From Bolinopsis microptera (lineage: Eukaryota > Ctenophora > Tentaculata > Lobata > Bolinopsidae): DNA of 64,000 nt. The stretch spans positions 9,601,983 to 9,665,982 of the forward strand of contig NC_087077.1 of NCBI RefSeq assembly GCF_026151205.1, read 5' to 3'. The position numbers were made by a program, and so were the translations under genes. The notes beneath the pieces are model-generated. The model was not told the origin of the DNA, ran no database searches, and worked only from the letters and a program-made list of their open reading frames with translations. How positions within the stretch are numbered: the stretch's first letter is position 1; each line of letters opens with the position of its first letter. Of the stretch, positions 54,756-64,000 are shown in pieces.

Positions 54756-57700
54756 ATGGGTGGAAACAATCTGAGTGTTCCACTGGATCATGCTAAGAAG
54801 ACTGGAGTGCTGTCTCTACAGAATAAAAAGCTTGACAAGGTACAATGAAATAGATAAGTAACCAAATTTGGCTACTTATAAGTAACCAAATAAGTAACCA
54901 AATAACCAAACTTTCCAACCTTGTGGCCCTTTAGCTCAGAATCTGAAAACACCATGATTGTCATAATATGAAAATGTCAGCTTTTAATCTTTCACTAGCA
55001 CTAATCGTGAACCCCTCCCTTTTTTCGTGCCACTACCCATGGCTTACATGTATAAAGTTTCCAGAAGACATACTGGAGTTGCGGAGGAACCTGCGTACTC
55101 TGGACGTATCTAACAACAGGATAGAAGAGTTACCTGACGACATAGGCTGCATGCAGATGATACGCACCTTCAAGTTAGAGGAGAATAAGTTAGGTAAGAT
55201 TAAAAGCTACGTAAGATGATAAGATAGAAGGTCAGTCACCAAACTATGAAGTTGTCAACAATAACAACTAGAGTGCTTTAAAACCTGGACATGATTTATA
55301 AGAATTGCAGAGCCATGACTTGTTGCAACGAATTTTCTAATATTATCATGTGCTGATTACCACGCTCTAATCAATAAACAATCTTGCGAGATTAATTAGC
55401 ACCTGTTTTACAGTCCAACTTCAAGACAATTCAGCAGTTTGCCAGAATATAATAATGTGAGAAGAATCAATATAATATGTAATCACTATAGAGTCATTGA
55501 AGCCCATATACTCTGCCTAGAATATGTCTGTAAACAAATGTTTAGCATTTTAATGACTCCCCGGCCTCGTGTTGTCAGAAAATTGGCAGGTCAGAAAATA
55601 TACAGTTAACTCATCAATATTCATTAGAGAAAACGGCGGCTGTGACCAAAATTGGGAGCACATGTTATATATTATGAGTATACTGCTGATTAAATGTTGA
55701 AAAGTTAACTGCATATTTTCTGGCACGTGACAGTCCTTAACCAGGAGCACTGTCACGTGCCGAACTTGTTTCCTGGCACCGGACCAATACATAAACTAAT
55801 GTATTCTCCTCCAACTAACTCCCCCAACTAACATCCTATTACAGGTGAGTTACCTAAAACTATAGGTAATCTAGGTAAACTAGAGGCACTACACCTGTCG
55901 GGGAACCCGCTCATGGAATGGCCCACCCCCATACACCGGTGTGGGAACCTTAAACATCTCGACCTGAGTCGGTGTAGAATCTCTGAGGTGAATATAACTC
56001 TAAGTTATCAGTATAATCCTCTAGATCTAGAGTTTTATTTTACATACTTTAGATTACATGAAAATTGAGTTGCTGTATGTTTACACTTTTAAAAAGGTGG
56101 AGATCGAAAATACAAATTCAGTCATACATGAAAAACACAAACGTTGGTATGTTTCTTGATAAACGCACACATGACTTGGAAGCTTTGAGTAAACTACACT
56201 ACAAACCCCGGCTGAACCTACCATGAATCCACGTTTATCGCTCGTAACCAAAGCTAGCAGCTCACTAGTCGGTAGAGATCAGTTAGTTCTGTCTAGTGTA
56301 ACCCACCGGTGCAGGGACAAAAGGAAATCACGGCATGTGCAGAATCTCCATTTTTTCCCATTTTTTGCGACAAATTTTACATGTCGCCTGTTTGGCTTGT
56401 CGCGGTATCGCGATTTTTGGCCAAAGTAATCGCGATTTTCTTTTGTTCCTGCTAGAGATCAGTTAGTTCTGTCTAGTATAAGCCACCCGGTGGGTTATAC
56501 TAGGCAGAACTAACTCATCTCTAGCGACTAGTAATGACTAGTGGCCACTTGTATATTGTTATTCGTGAATCTTGATTAGAGCACGTGCAAAACTCGTCAC
56601 CAGGCGCGGACTATGTAATCTGAATGTTAACACGGGACCTGAATCTTTTGATAATGATAGGTTTAGATCATCATCGTGACATGACACCTGGGGTAAGGAT
56701 CTAAAGAGACAGCTTATGAAAGACACCATTTTCAACAAGTAACATGACGTACGGGCTCAGGATCTGTTATGAGACAGCTTAATTTATATTGTAAATGTAT
56801 TAAATAAAAGTTCTAAACGAGGGAAAGTTAAAATACAACGCCCAAGTCTAATCTTTCCCTAAAACAAATAACTAAATTTATAAATTACTAGAAATATGAT
56901 AATTAATTTTCAAATTACTAGAGATAAAATACTTAATTTATAAATTATTATTATTTATTAAATCAAAGTTCTAAACAAGGGATAGTTAAAAAACAACGCC
57001 CGAGTCTAATCTTTCCCTAAAACAAAAACTAAAAATTAAAAACTTCATTGCAATTTCCGCCAATATCTCTTGTCATAACTCAAATTACGGAGATAATGCA
57101 GGTCAAAGATATTATTCAAATAAAGATTTCTTTTACATAAATCATGCACAATCAGCGAGAATAGATTGCTTTGGGGTCTTCCTCTTCTCCCTGGTAAGTC
57201 CAGTGTATTGATGGCAAAAATGAGGGAAGAAAACGCTGGTCCGTCAATAGGACCCCGCAAAATATGTCCTAACATTCTCCACCGACTACGGGCCACTTTT
57301 TCTGACAATGGTTCAGCATTGCAGCGTTTATACAAGTTTTTATTGGAGATGACTCCTGGGTACTTTATATTCAAAATAGTGCGAAGATGTCTGCGGTGAA
57401 CAACATCTAGTTTTTCAAGGAATATTTTGGGGACGGCCCAACAGGATGAGTTGTACATAAGAACCGATACGACTAAAGCATTATACAGTATTAGACGTTT
57501 GTTTAGGGGCAGTTTATCACTCCAGGCCTTCTTGTAATTGTTAAAGGCAGCATATCCCAGGTTTATGCGACGCTGAATATCAGCTTTGCTACACAAGACG
57601 GACCCTAGAGTGATACTTTTCCTCCATGCTTCATTCCCTTCATTATAAATTAATAGAGAGATAATAACAGTACCCTCCCCTAGATCCCAGACAGTATCTC

Positions 57701-60700
57701 CAGTTTAAAGAAGTTGGACTACATTTGTTTATCTAACAACAGACTACACACCATACCTGATGGAATGTGCGAGCTTAAGTTGGTGGAGATAGATCTGAAC
57801 AGTAATGACATCGCAGGTTTTTAAAGTTTAAACATTGAAATATTTTCAGTTTCTTAGAAAATCATAAAAAACTAGTATTTACAATTTCCTTGAGAAGCTT
57901 GACCCGCGATGACTCTGAGTCAGAATATGCAATCCTATAAAAAAAAACCTGACAAATTGCAGTGATACCGGTTGGTTTGGCGAAGAACCAGGTTCTCAGA
58001 GTCCTGCGACTTGATCACAACTCTATTACGTGTGCCGGCATTCCTACTGAGATCTTGAGCAAGTAAGAGCTTTTCATTGCTCTCATCGCTTATTTAGTGA
58101 TGTATTTATTTTATAACTATAATAGCAATTACTGGGGGGGGGGGGGGGGGGGGGGGACCATATTAAAGTATAGTAAAGTATATCCCCGGGTCAAAATCGG
58201 AAAAAAAACCTGCATTTTAATATATTTAATATACCTACAATTAGTAGATTTATATTCTTCGTTAAGATTTACAAGATAAGCCAGTTGTTAGTCCCCTGAA
58301 CTCATACACGAATTTTCATCCAGTTTGGACAAAAAATGGCCGTGTTATGAGTCAAAAACTATATGCCCATATTTGGAAACACAAACAAAATGTGATAGCT
58401 TTTGGCCCCTAAAATGATTAAATTTCAATATTTTTGTATGAGACTTTAACTTTAGGTCATAGACTAGAATCCCGACAGCATGACCATGTCACAACTTAAC
58501 CATGTAATGACCATGTCATAACCATGTCGTAACGTAAAGTATATTAAAGTATATTAAAGTATATTAAAGTATATTTAAGTATATTAAAGTATATTAAAGT
58601 ATATTAAAGTATATTAAAGAAGAACTCTTAACGCCAGCAGCAGATGCGGTGGATTTCTTTCTATTGGATGAGGACGAAAAGGTACTTTCTTTTGAATATC
58701 TTAGTAATGATGATGAGCCACCGTCCTTGTTTGAAATTGAGGAAGCTATCAAGAAGTTGAAGAACTACAAAAGTGCTGGAATTGATGAAATTTCAAATGA
58801 GCAGTTAAAGTACGGTTCTCCTGGACTTCTGCCTTGGTTAAAAGATTTGTTTGAAACTGTATGGAAAAGTGAGGATATTCCTAGTGATTGGAGGAAAGGA
58901 ATCATCACCATCATCCCAAAGAAAGGGGACCTCACATATTGCAACAACAACAGAGGGATAACTCTACGCTCCACAGTATCGAAGTTATTTCAAATCGTGT
59001 TGTTAAAAAGACTAAGTAATGGGCTTGAAAAGTTACTTAGAGAAAATCAGTGTGGTTTCAGGAGAAACCGTTCTTGTATAGATCAGCTATACTCCCTTCA
59101 TTGTATAATACACAATTGTATAGAATTCAACGTCCCTTTGTATATAAACGTTATTGATTTTAAAGCTGCTTTTGATTCAATCAATCGTGACTTTATTTGG
59201 AAAGCTTTTGAACATTATGGTCTTCCAACAAAATACATCAATGTTTTCAAAGCGTTCTTTAGAGCAACTGAAAGTGCAGTTCGTGTCAATGGGGAATTGA
59301 CAAGATGGTTTGATGTCGATTCGGGGACTGGACAAGGTGATGTGCAAGGGCCCCCCATTTTCAACCTTGTACTTAACTGGGGATTAGAACTTGCCGAGAA
59401 GTTTAAAAATATATCGCGTGGTTTTACTCTTCAGTACAGACAAAAATGTGTCATTGATTTGGACTATGCTGATGACATAGCAGGCATGGATGACACTGTC
59501 GAGGGACTGCAAGAAACAACGGACAATATTGCGAAATACTGTGGGCTTGGGGGTTTAAAGATGAACGCAAAGAAAACAGAGATCATGGTAATTGGGAAAG
59601 ATACGTCGCAGCACCCACTCCCAGAGAATAGGACCATAGATATTACTGTCGATGGAAACTCTGCAAAGCAGGTCACTCAATTCACTTATTTGGGTGCCAA
59701 AATTACATCGGATGGCAAGATCGATAAAGAAATAAGTGTCAGGATTGGAAAAGCAACCGGAGCTTTTAACCAACTCAATAACATTTGGAAGAATAAGAAC
59801 ATAAGCATTAACAACAAAGTGCGAATCTACATCGCAGCTGTTCTTACCATTCTGACCTATGGAAGTGAGATATGGAACACGACTCAAGTGCAGACAAGAA
59901 GATTAGAGTCTTTCCATCAGTACTGCTTACGCAGAATCCTGAGAGTGAGGTGGTTCCATCGAGTAAGAAATGAAGATGTTTTAAGAAGGGCTTCAATAAC
60001 TGCTCTTACTGACATAATAGCAACAAAACGGCTACGTTGGTTTGGACATGTCAGTAGAATGCCTGAAGATCGGTTACCTAACTATCTACTTGAATGGAAA
60101 CCCAAGCATGGGAAACGATCAAGAGGCAGGCCTAGGAAGAGCTTAAATGATGTATTTATTGAAGATGCTGAGCAGAGATTGGATCGTAATGGACTCACGA
60201 TTGATTGTATGAGAAGATTGGCTGCAGATCGAAAAGGATGGAGAAATATTACCCGCCGAAGTTGTATAATACAAAGTAATGACGCAGATGACGCAGACTA
60301 ATCCTTTTGGATGGAGATCTCGCCATGTAACATGTAACATGTATGTAAAGTATATTAAGTAATATGTGAACGACCCCTTAAAGTATATACCCAAAATTTT
60401 CAGCATTATTGGCAACTATAACATAGTAAAACAGTGACAATACGGAGAACTAAATGACATACAGTCCCAAAGCTGGCGAAGCTGGATTTTATTATCATTT
60501 CATTGTTTAATGTTTATGTTAATCATACAGGGTCTTTTGACACTGATTGAACAGATCACTTTCTCATCATCCACATAATATTGTAAAGGTAATCAATTAT
60601 AGATCCAAAGATCTACAATCGTCTGCCTGTTACCATCTCCTTAGCTCAATCCCTGGAATCTTTTAAAGCTCTTCTCAAAACGTACCTTTTCAAACTGTCC

Positions 60701-63700
60701 CTAGATGAACTTGAAAAACGTTATTGATAACTATTTTGGTCATATTTGGTATTCGATCTTTGCGTAATATATTTAAGTACCATTTTCTGGCTTTAGTATT
60801 GACGATATATTTTCAAGCATAATTTATCTTCTTAACTCAGTATTCATGATATTTTCTGGGATGACTAGTTCAAACACTGCTGAGTATAAGTTTTATCTTA
60901 AAAGCGGTGTTATTAAATTTCAATTTATTATTATTACAATTAAATTCAGCAAAATTTACACAATGAGGGTGTGCATGACGTCATATCTACTCAACTCAAG
61001 TTTTGCTTTTAATTTAATAAGCTCTCACATCCGTAGAAGCAATTTAGGTTATCTTGATTCAAGCACGCTCCAGAGTTCTAAGTCTAATCAACTTCCTTTT
61101 TAATAATTACTCAACAGTCAACTGCTCGTGGAATTATACATATAACCCGTAGTGTAATCACATGGCCCGGATCCGAAAAATTCCTTTTTTGTACATGTTA
61201 GAACACTGATATAAAATGAGAGCGTAGTTACTCGGAATTATCACAATATATCATATCAGGCTGACTACAACATTAAAATTGTGATTAATAAGTTTTACGT
61301 TAATGTATTTTGACAACAGACAGACATTTAGCGACAGATCTCATCAGGACTTGGGATCTTACCAATAAACTTGGTCACTGAAGCTGCTCATGCTGTAGTA
61401 TAGCACAATATTTACAGCTTTACCTATGGAGTTAAATCGTATCTAAATTCCTTGATTAATGTATGTCAAGGAGTGGCAGAAAGAATTGAAAATGGTTATT
61501 AAGCTTGTTGAGCAGTGTTTTTAACCCTTTTATAAATAAGATTGTAAAATTGACCATTACTGACTAACACAGTACTTAGGAGGTTCTGGAGGAGGTTCTG
61601 GAAACATAATATAAGTGTAACAACAGGTTGTTTGATTCAGACAATGTGTTTTTATCATCAGGGGATAGTGGAGTGAAGATTTATATATTATGTTTTAGTG
61701 GTGTCAATGTTGAGGTAGTTAAAGGAGCGATGGTGCATGCAACCGAGGTTGATTAGTAAACTCTCAAAATTTGACAGGGGGCATAGGTTGGTCACGTTGT
61801 CACTTCCCACCGCCACCTACAGGAAGCTAATATTTAATAACTTAGAGCTAATCTCCTTCCCTCTTGAAGAGCGAGCCTAGGGAAGGAGATGTAGTTCTTC
61901 CTCCGAGTTACGTGAAAGCTTGCTGTATTAAATACCATGTTGAGTAGCTAAACTGTCCCATGTCTAGTGCAACTGGCCCAACTTGCATGATAATTATAGA
62001 AATACTAGAAAGCCCGTGGTAACAGGGATGATGCTAGTAGTAGTAGTGTTCTTTGAAAGAAAGTTTTAATCGCATAAAAAAATGTTCATCTTAACCGAAG
62101 ATACAGCCGATATAAATGTACAACACACAACGTAATTACCACAACACCGATCAACAGACAGACATACATACAGAAAGAATCTTAAGAATTATTCAGGGGG
62201 GGGGGGGGACCAAAAGTCAGTGTGCAAACGTTGGGTCTTATAATTCCCGAACCAGGGACTAGTGAAATGGGTCTAGTGAGCTTACTTTTATTAACATGAT
62301 ATGATAAAGTTGTGATATTAAAATACTAAGATAAGTTTGAAAAGTTTCCATTTGTCATATTTTGTTTGATCATACCTGTTTGTATACTGAATGTTTGAAT
62401 TTTTCTCGATCAAATTAGGTTTATACCGATATCCTGGTAAAGTTCTCCGTGTCGAACGAAAATCTGAAAATTCCACAAACCGTAAGTCCTAGTCCAGCAT
62501 TTATTGATGGCTCTAATTCCGTCGGTGGTCAGTCCCCATGCGTGGTACTTTTCGGCGGGTATTGGGTATTTACGACCCACTTGGAGCATAACTATTCGGA
62601 ACTTCTCGGCGCAGTACGCCCGTAGGTCTACCTTACCAAAACCTAGGGTAACTTTATTTAGAAAGGAGGTTCTATTAGAGATCTCAAGTCATATGTGATC
62701 CCTATTTTATTACATTTTAAAATCTGTATCATGGATTTTCGATTTAGAATTAGTCTGAGTTGTAATTCGTAGTGTGGCTTTGTATAACGTGACCCAAATT
62801 TTTAAAGCAGCAACTTTGACATCCTTACAGATAACAATCCTTCGAATTTTCATACAATGTCATCAGGAGATCAGGAAAAAACGCACAATATTTCAGAAAG
62901 TTTCTTGGGAAAGCTAAAAAGGGGGATTAAATAACAGGAAAACAGAAAACTGCAGCTACTCACAGCTGGGATTGTTGAAGGAGGACAGATCAGTACACTT
63001 CGTGCTGATAGACTCCTTGCCCCTAGTAATGGAGCAAACCTTTGACTTGTAAAATGTACCCACAGTAATCTACTCTGTTACCCGGGAAATATTATGTTTT
63101 GAGATAGTTGAATATAGATAGCTTTTGGCCTCTAAGTCTAATGCAAATGATTTGATTTCAATATTTTTGTATGAGACTTTAACTTTAGGGCATATTCTGT
63201 CCAAACCAAGGATGCACTACATGAAGAATTCGTTGTAACTTTGTTTGAAAAGTATTAATAGACTAGAATCCCGACAGCATATTAAAGTATATAAATATAT
63301 TAAAGTATATTAAAGTATACCCCGGGCCAAAATCTGAAAAAACCTACATTTCAATATACTTTAATATGGTTACCCCCCCAATTACTTCCATCACTTAAGA
63401 CACGTTGATTTATCTTTATTTGTGATATTCTTTGCCCGAACACTCCAATAACAAAGTTTCCACTCCCAGTTCGATGATCTCGACCCTCTCTTTGGAGGCT
63501 AACCCTATTGATCTGAGAAAGTTTAGAGAAATGAATGGGTACGATAAGGTAAACAATAAACATGCGTGTAGGATTCGGCTATCTTTAATACGATTATTGT
63601 TGTAAGTTTAAGGTTTTAACTGAAAATATCCCTTTTCACCGAATTCTATTCATATTCGCTTCGAAATCTCAATCTTGTTTTCTATCAGTACCAAGAGAGG

Positions 63701-63730
63701 TTTACAGCAACCAAGAGAAAGTGCGATTGA
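54756..63730 (+). CDS. LRRC57: Leucine-rich repeat-containing protein 57
   Basis: Seven exons: 54756-54839, 55058-55193, 55845-55987, 57684-57816, 57963-58062, 63470-63548 and 63689-63730, 238 aa, against about 239 aa for the vertebrate protein as I recall. Phases agree at every joint. The start MGGNNLSVP has Gly2 with a small residue context typical of N-myristoylation, as in the family. Leucine-rich repeats follow: LRTLDVSNNRIEELP, LEALHLSGNPLMEWP, LKHLDLSRCRISEIP, LDYICLSNNRLHTIP, LVEIDLNSNDIAVIP and VLRVLRLDHNSI. The end, PIDLRKFREMNGYDK then YQERFTATKRKCD, matches the family's C terminus. The role is a membrane-associated LRR scaffold of unclear function. Intron 3 and intron 5 contain LINE insertions. 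The exon 4 donor (GTTTTT) is weak. Confidence 0.95.
56800..57663 (-). mobile_element. 5'-truncated LINE in LRRC57 intron 3
   Basis: On the - strand 57663-57045 encodes the C-terminal end of a LINE protein: ITLGSVLCSKADIQRRINLG, SVLMYNSSCW, WRMLGHILRG and GRRGRPQSNL, features of the region after the RT in RTE/CR1-type elements. Its 3' flank (57044 to about 56800) holds two copies of a 75-bp block (56808-56893 and 56965-57040, GTTCTAAACGAGGG...TCTAATCTTTCCCTAAAACA). The truncated end lies only about 20 bp from the LRRC57 exon 4 acceptor. Confidence 0.75.
57045..57663 (-). pseudogene. C-terminal fragment of a LINE ORF2
   Basis: About 200 residues open to a stop at 57045, with no RT catalytic domain left. 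The frame runs in from the truncation edge without a start codon. The CWAVPK and GHILRG...GRRGRP motifs mark it as the tail of a LINE polyprotein. Confidence 0.8.
58134..58156 (+). repeat. Run of 23 G
   Basis: An uninterrupted 23-base G tract in LRRC57 intron 5. A shorter run of about 12 G lies at 62197-62208, and a C7 run at 63364-63370. Length may vary or be misassembled. Confidence 0.95.
58535..58618 (+). repeat. AGTATATTAA satellite array
   Basis: Eight to nine copies of the 10-mer AGTATATTAA. The array resumes briefly at about 60348 after the LINE and again at 63280-63320. The LINE therefore inserted into this array. Confidence 0.9.
58618..60350 (+). mobile_element. RTE-like LINE, 5'-truncated
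   Basis: The coding frame is open from the satellite junction. The 3' end carries a short ACATGTA repeat (about 60326-60346). The flanks AAAGTATATTAAAG on the left and AAAGTATATTAAG on the right fit a target-site duplication, but this cannot be told apart from the satellite itself. The endonuclease half is missing. Confidence 0.8.
58621..60301 (+). pseudogene. Reverse transcriptase half of an RTE-like LINE
   Basis: About 560 codons without a stop, beginning EELLTPAADAVDFFLLDE with no start codon. RT motifs are IITIIPKKGD, NNRGITL, QCGFRRNRSC, VIDFKAAFDSINR (motif A), SGTGQGDVQGPP and LDYADDIAG (catalytic YADD). The post-RT region includes FTYLGAKI, SEIWNTTQ, LRWFGHVSRM and a basic RSRGRPRKS. 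These features fit RTE-type elements. Because the APE domain is missing the copy cannot mobilise itself. The RT frame remains open, so truncation was recent. Confidence 0.85.
60602..60727 (+). pseudogene. C-terminal tail of a CR1/L2-type LINE
   Basis: Forty-one residues and a stop reading DPKIYNRLPVTISLAQSLES then FKALLKTYLFKLS. The N-x-L-P ... S-L-x-x-F-K-x-x-L-K-T-x-L-F pattern is the characteristic end of CR1/L2-type ORF2 proteins. Only this 3' piece and some following AT-rich sequence are present. Confidence 0.75.
60780..62190. other. LRRC57 intron 5, unrecognised sequence
   Basis: No coding exon or clear repeat was recognised in this AT-rich part of the intron. A short complementary pair near 61854-61895 (ATCTCCTTCCCTC and GGGAAGGAGAT) could form a hairpin. 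Confidence 0.4.
62210..62241 (+). repeat. Solo terminus of the 28268-29034 MITE family
   Basis: ACCAAAAGTCAGTGTGCAAA and the following CGTTGGGTCTTATA match the left end of the mariner-like MITE at 28278-28309. It abuts a G run at 62197-62208, and no matching right end was found nearby. Confidence 0.8.
63115..63375 (+). repeat. Second copy of the intron-5 flanking repeat
   Basis: Shares GATAGCTTTTGGCC, TTTGTATGAGACTTTAACTT, TAGAATCCCGACAGCAT and the AGTATATTAA satellite with 58395-58620, then a CCCCGGGCCAAAATCTG block matching 58182-58200. It ends about 95 bp before LRRC57 exon 6. Confidence 0.75.
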
Positions 63731-64000
63731 CAAGGCAGGGGCGGCACACAAGAAACTTAAATCTGAATGAGTAGTTTATCTCCTTTGTGAAATCCGAGGA
63801 ATGAGAAATGAGGAGAGATGAAGAGATAGAGTTTATAAAAGGACTGATTTAGTTTTCGTTTTTTGGAGTCAGGGATTAAAACTTGTTTTACTTTCCGTGT
63901 TATCAGATGAAGTATCAGTTTTAATTTAAAGTGATATTACTTTTGTTAAAGGGTTTTTGAAACTTTGCCTTTCATTTTGTACGAAACTCTTGATAAACGA
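63731..64000 (+). other. 3' flank of LRRC57
   Basis: Probable 3' UTR and downstream sequence. No AATAAA is visible before the window ends, so the polyadenylation site may use a variant signal or lie beyond 64000. Confidence 0.4.

Larger units (their letters stand above)
58157..63375. mobile_element. Composite repeat block filling LRRC57 intron 5
   Basis: The left edge reads CCATATTAAAGTATA and the right edge TATACTTTAATATGG, an inverted pair. Two direct copies of an internal block occur at about 58395-58490 and 63115-63280 (GATAGCTTTTGGCC, TTGTATGAGACTTTAACTTT, GACTAGAATCCCGACAGCAT), each next to a CCCCGGG(T/C)CAAAATC(G/T)G segment. Between them lie the satellite, an RTE-like LINE, a LINE tail and a MITE terminus. 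It may be one long TIR element or two solo copies. Boundaries are tentative. Confidence 0.45.

Overview
This is animal nuclear DNA: AT-rich, with short exons bounded by GT/AG, long introns and a heavy load of transposable elements. Two conserved eukaryotic genes can be read exon by exon: a metaxin-1 homologue (about 296 aa, nine exons, 34466-51841, + strand) and LRRC57 (238 aa, seven exons, 54756-63730, + strand). Two secreted multidomain genes lie on the - strand. One (36694-40122) reads PAN, beta/gamma-crystallin, Ig-like, PAN, then a W/C-rich domain I cannot name, and sits wholly inside an intron of the metaxin gene. The other (20916-29606) reads signal peptide, the same unnamed domain, sushi, GCC2/GCC3-type cysteine-rich domain, sushi. 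This protein style and the mix of non-LTR elements suggest an early-branching metazoan, most likely a cnidarian, but this is inference only.

Layout. 1-20.9 kb is repeats and mobile elements: a broken non-LTR element with PHD finger, reverse transcriptase and restriction-like endonuclease (about 1.7-5.2 kb); an 8.6-kb structure with 1.27-kb inverted arms (6799-15420) holding a nearly intact LINE at its centre; minisatellites; and a tandem duplication at 17.7-20.1 kb. 20.9-29.6 kb is the second secreted gene. Its first intron carries a 6.76-kb TIR element (22601-29357) built from tandem arrays, nested MITEs, a foldback element and a recent 347-bp copy-paste rearrangement. 30.1-33.6 kb is an apparently intact antisense CR1/jockey-like LINE. 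34.5-51.8 kb is the metaxin gene; its fifth intron holds a palindromic element encoding a FEN1/XPG-like nuclease with a cysteine-rich tail, plus decayed RNase H-bearing sequence. 53-64 kb is LRRC57, with a LINE fragment against exon 4 and an RTE-like LINE, satellite and MITE debris in intron 5.

Most notable points: the LINE at 8.9-13.8 kb has an ORF1 that fuses a coiled coil, an AlkB-type 2-oxoglutarate/Fe(II) dioxygenase and an SGNH hydrolase, and ORF1 and ORF2 overlap by ATGA. Two transposable elements sit within about 15-25 bp of host splice acceptors. The secreted - strand genes share a domain that may be undescribed. All exon boundaries were read by eye from splice consensus and phase; no search or alignment was run.
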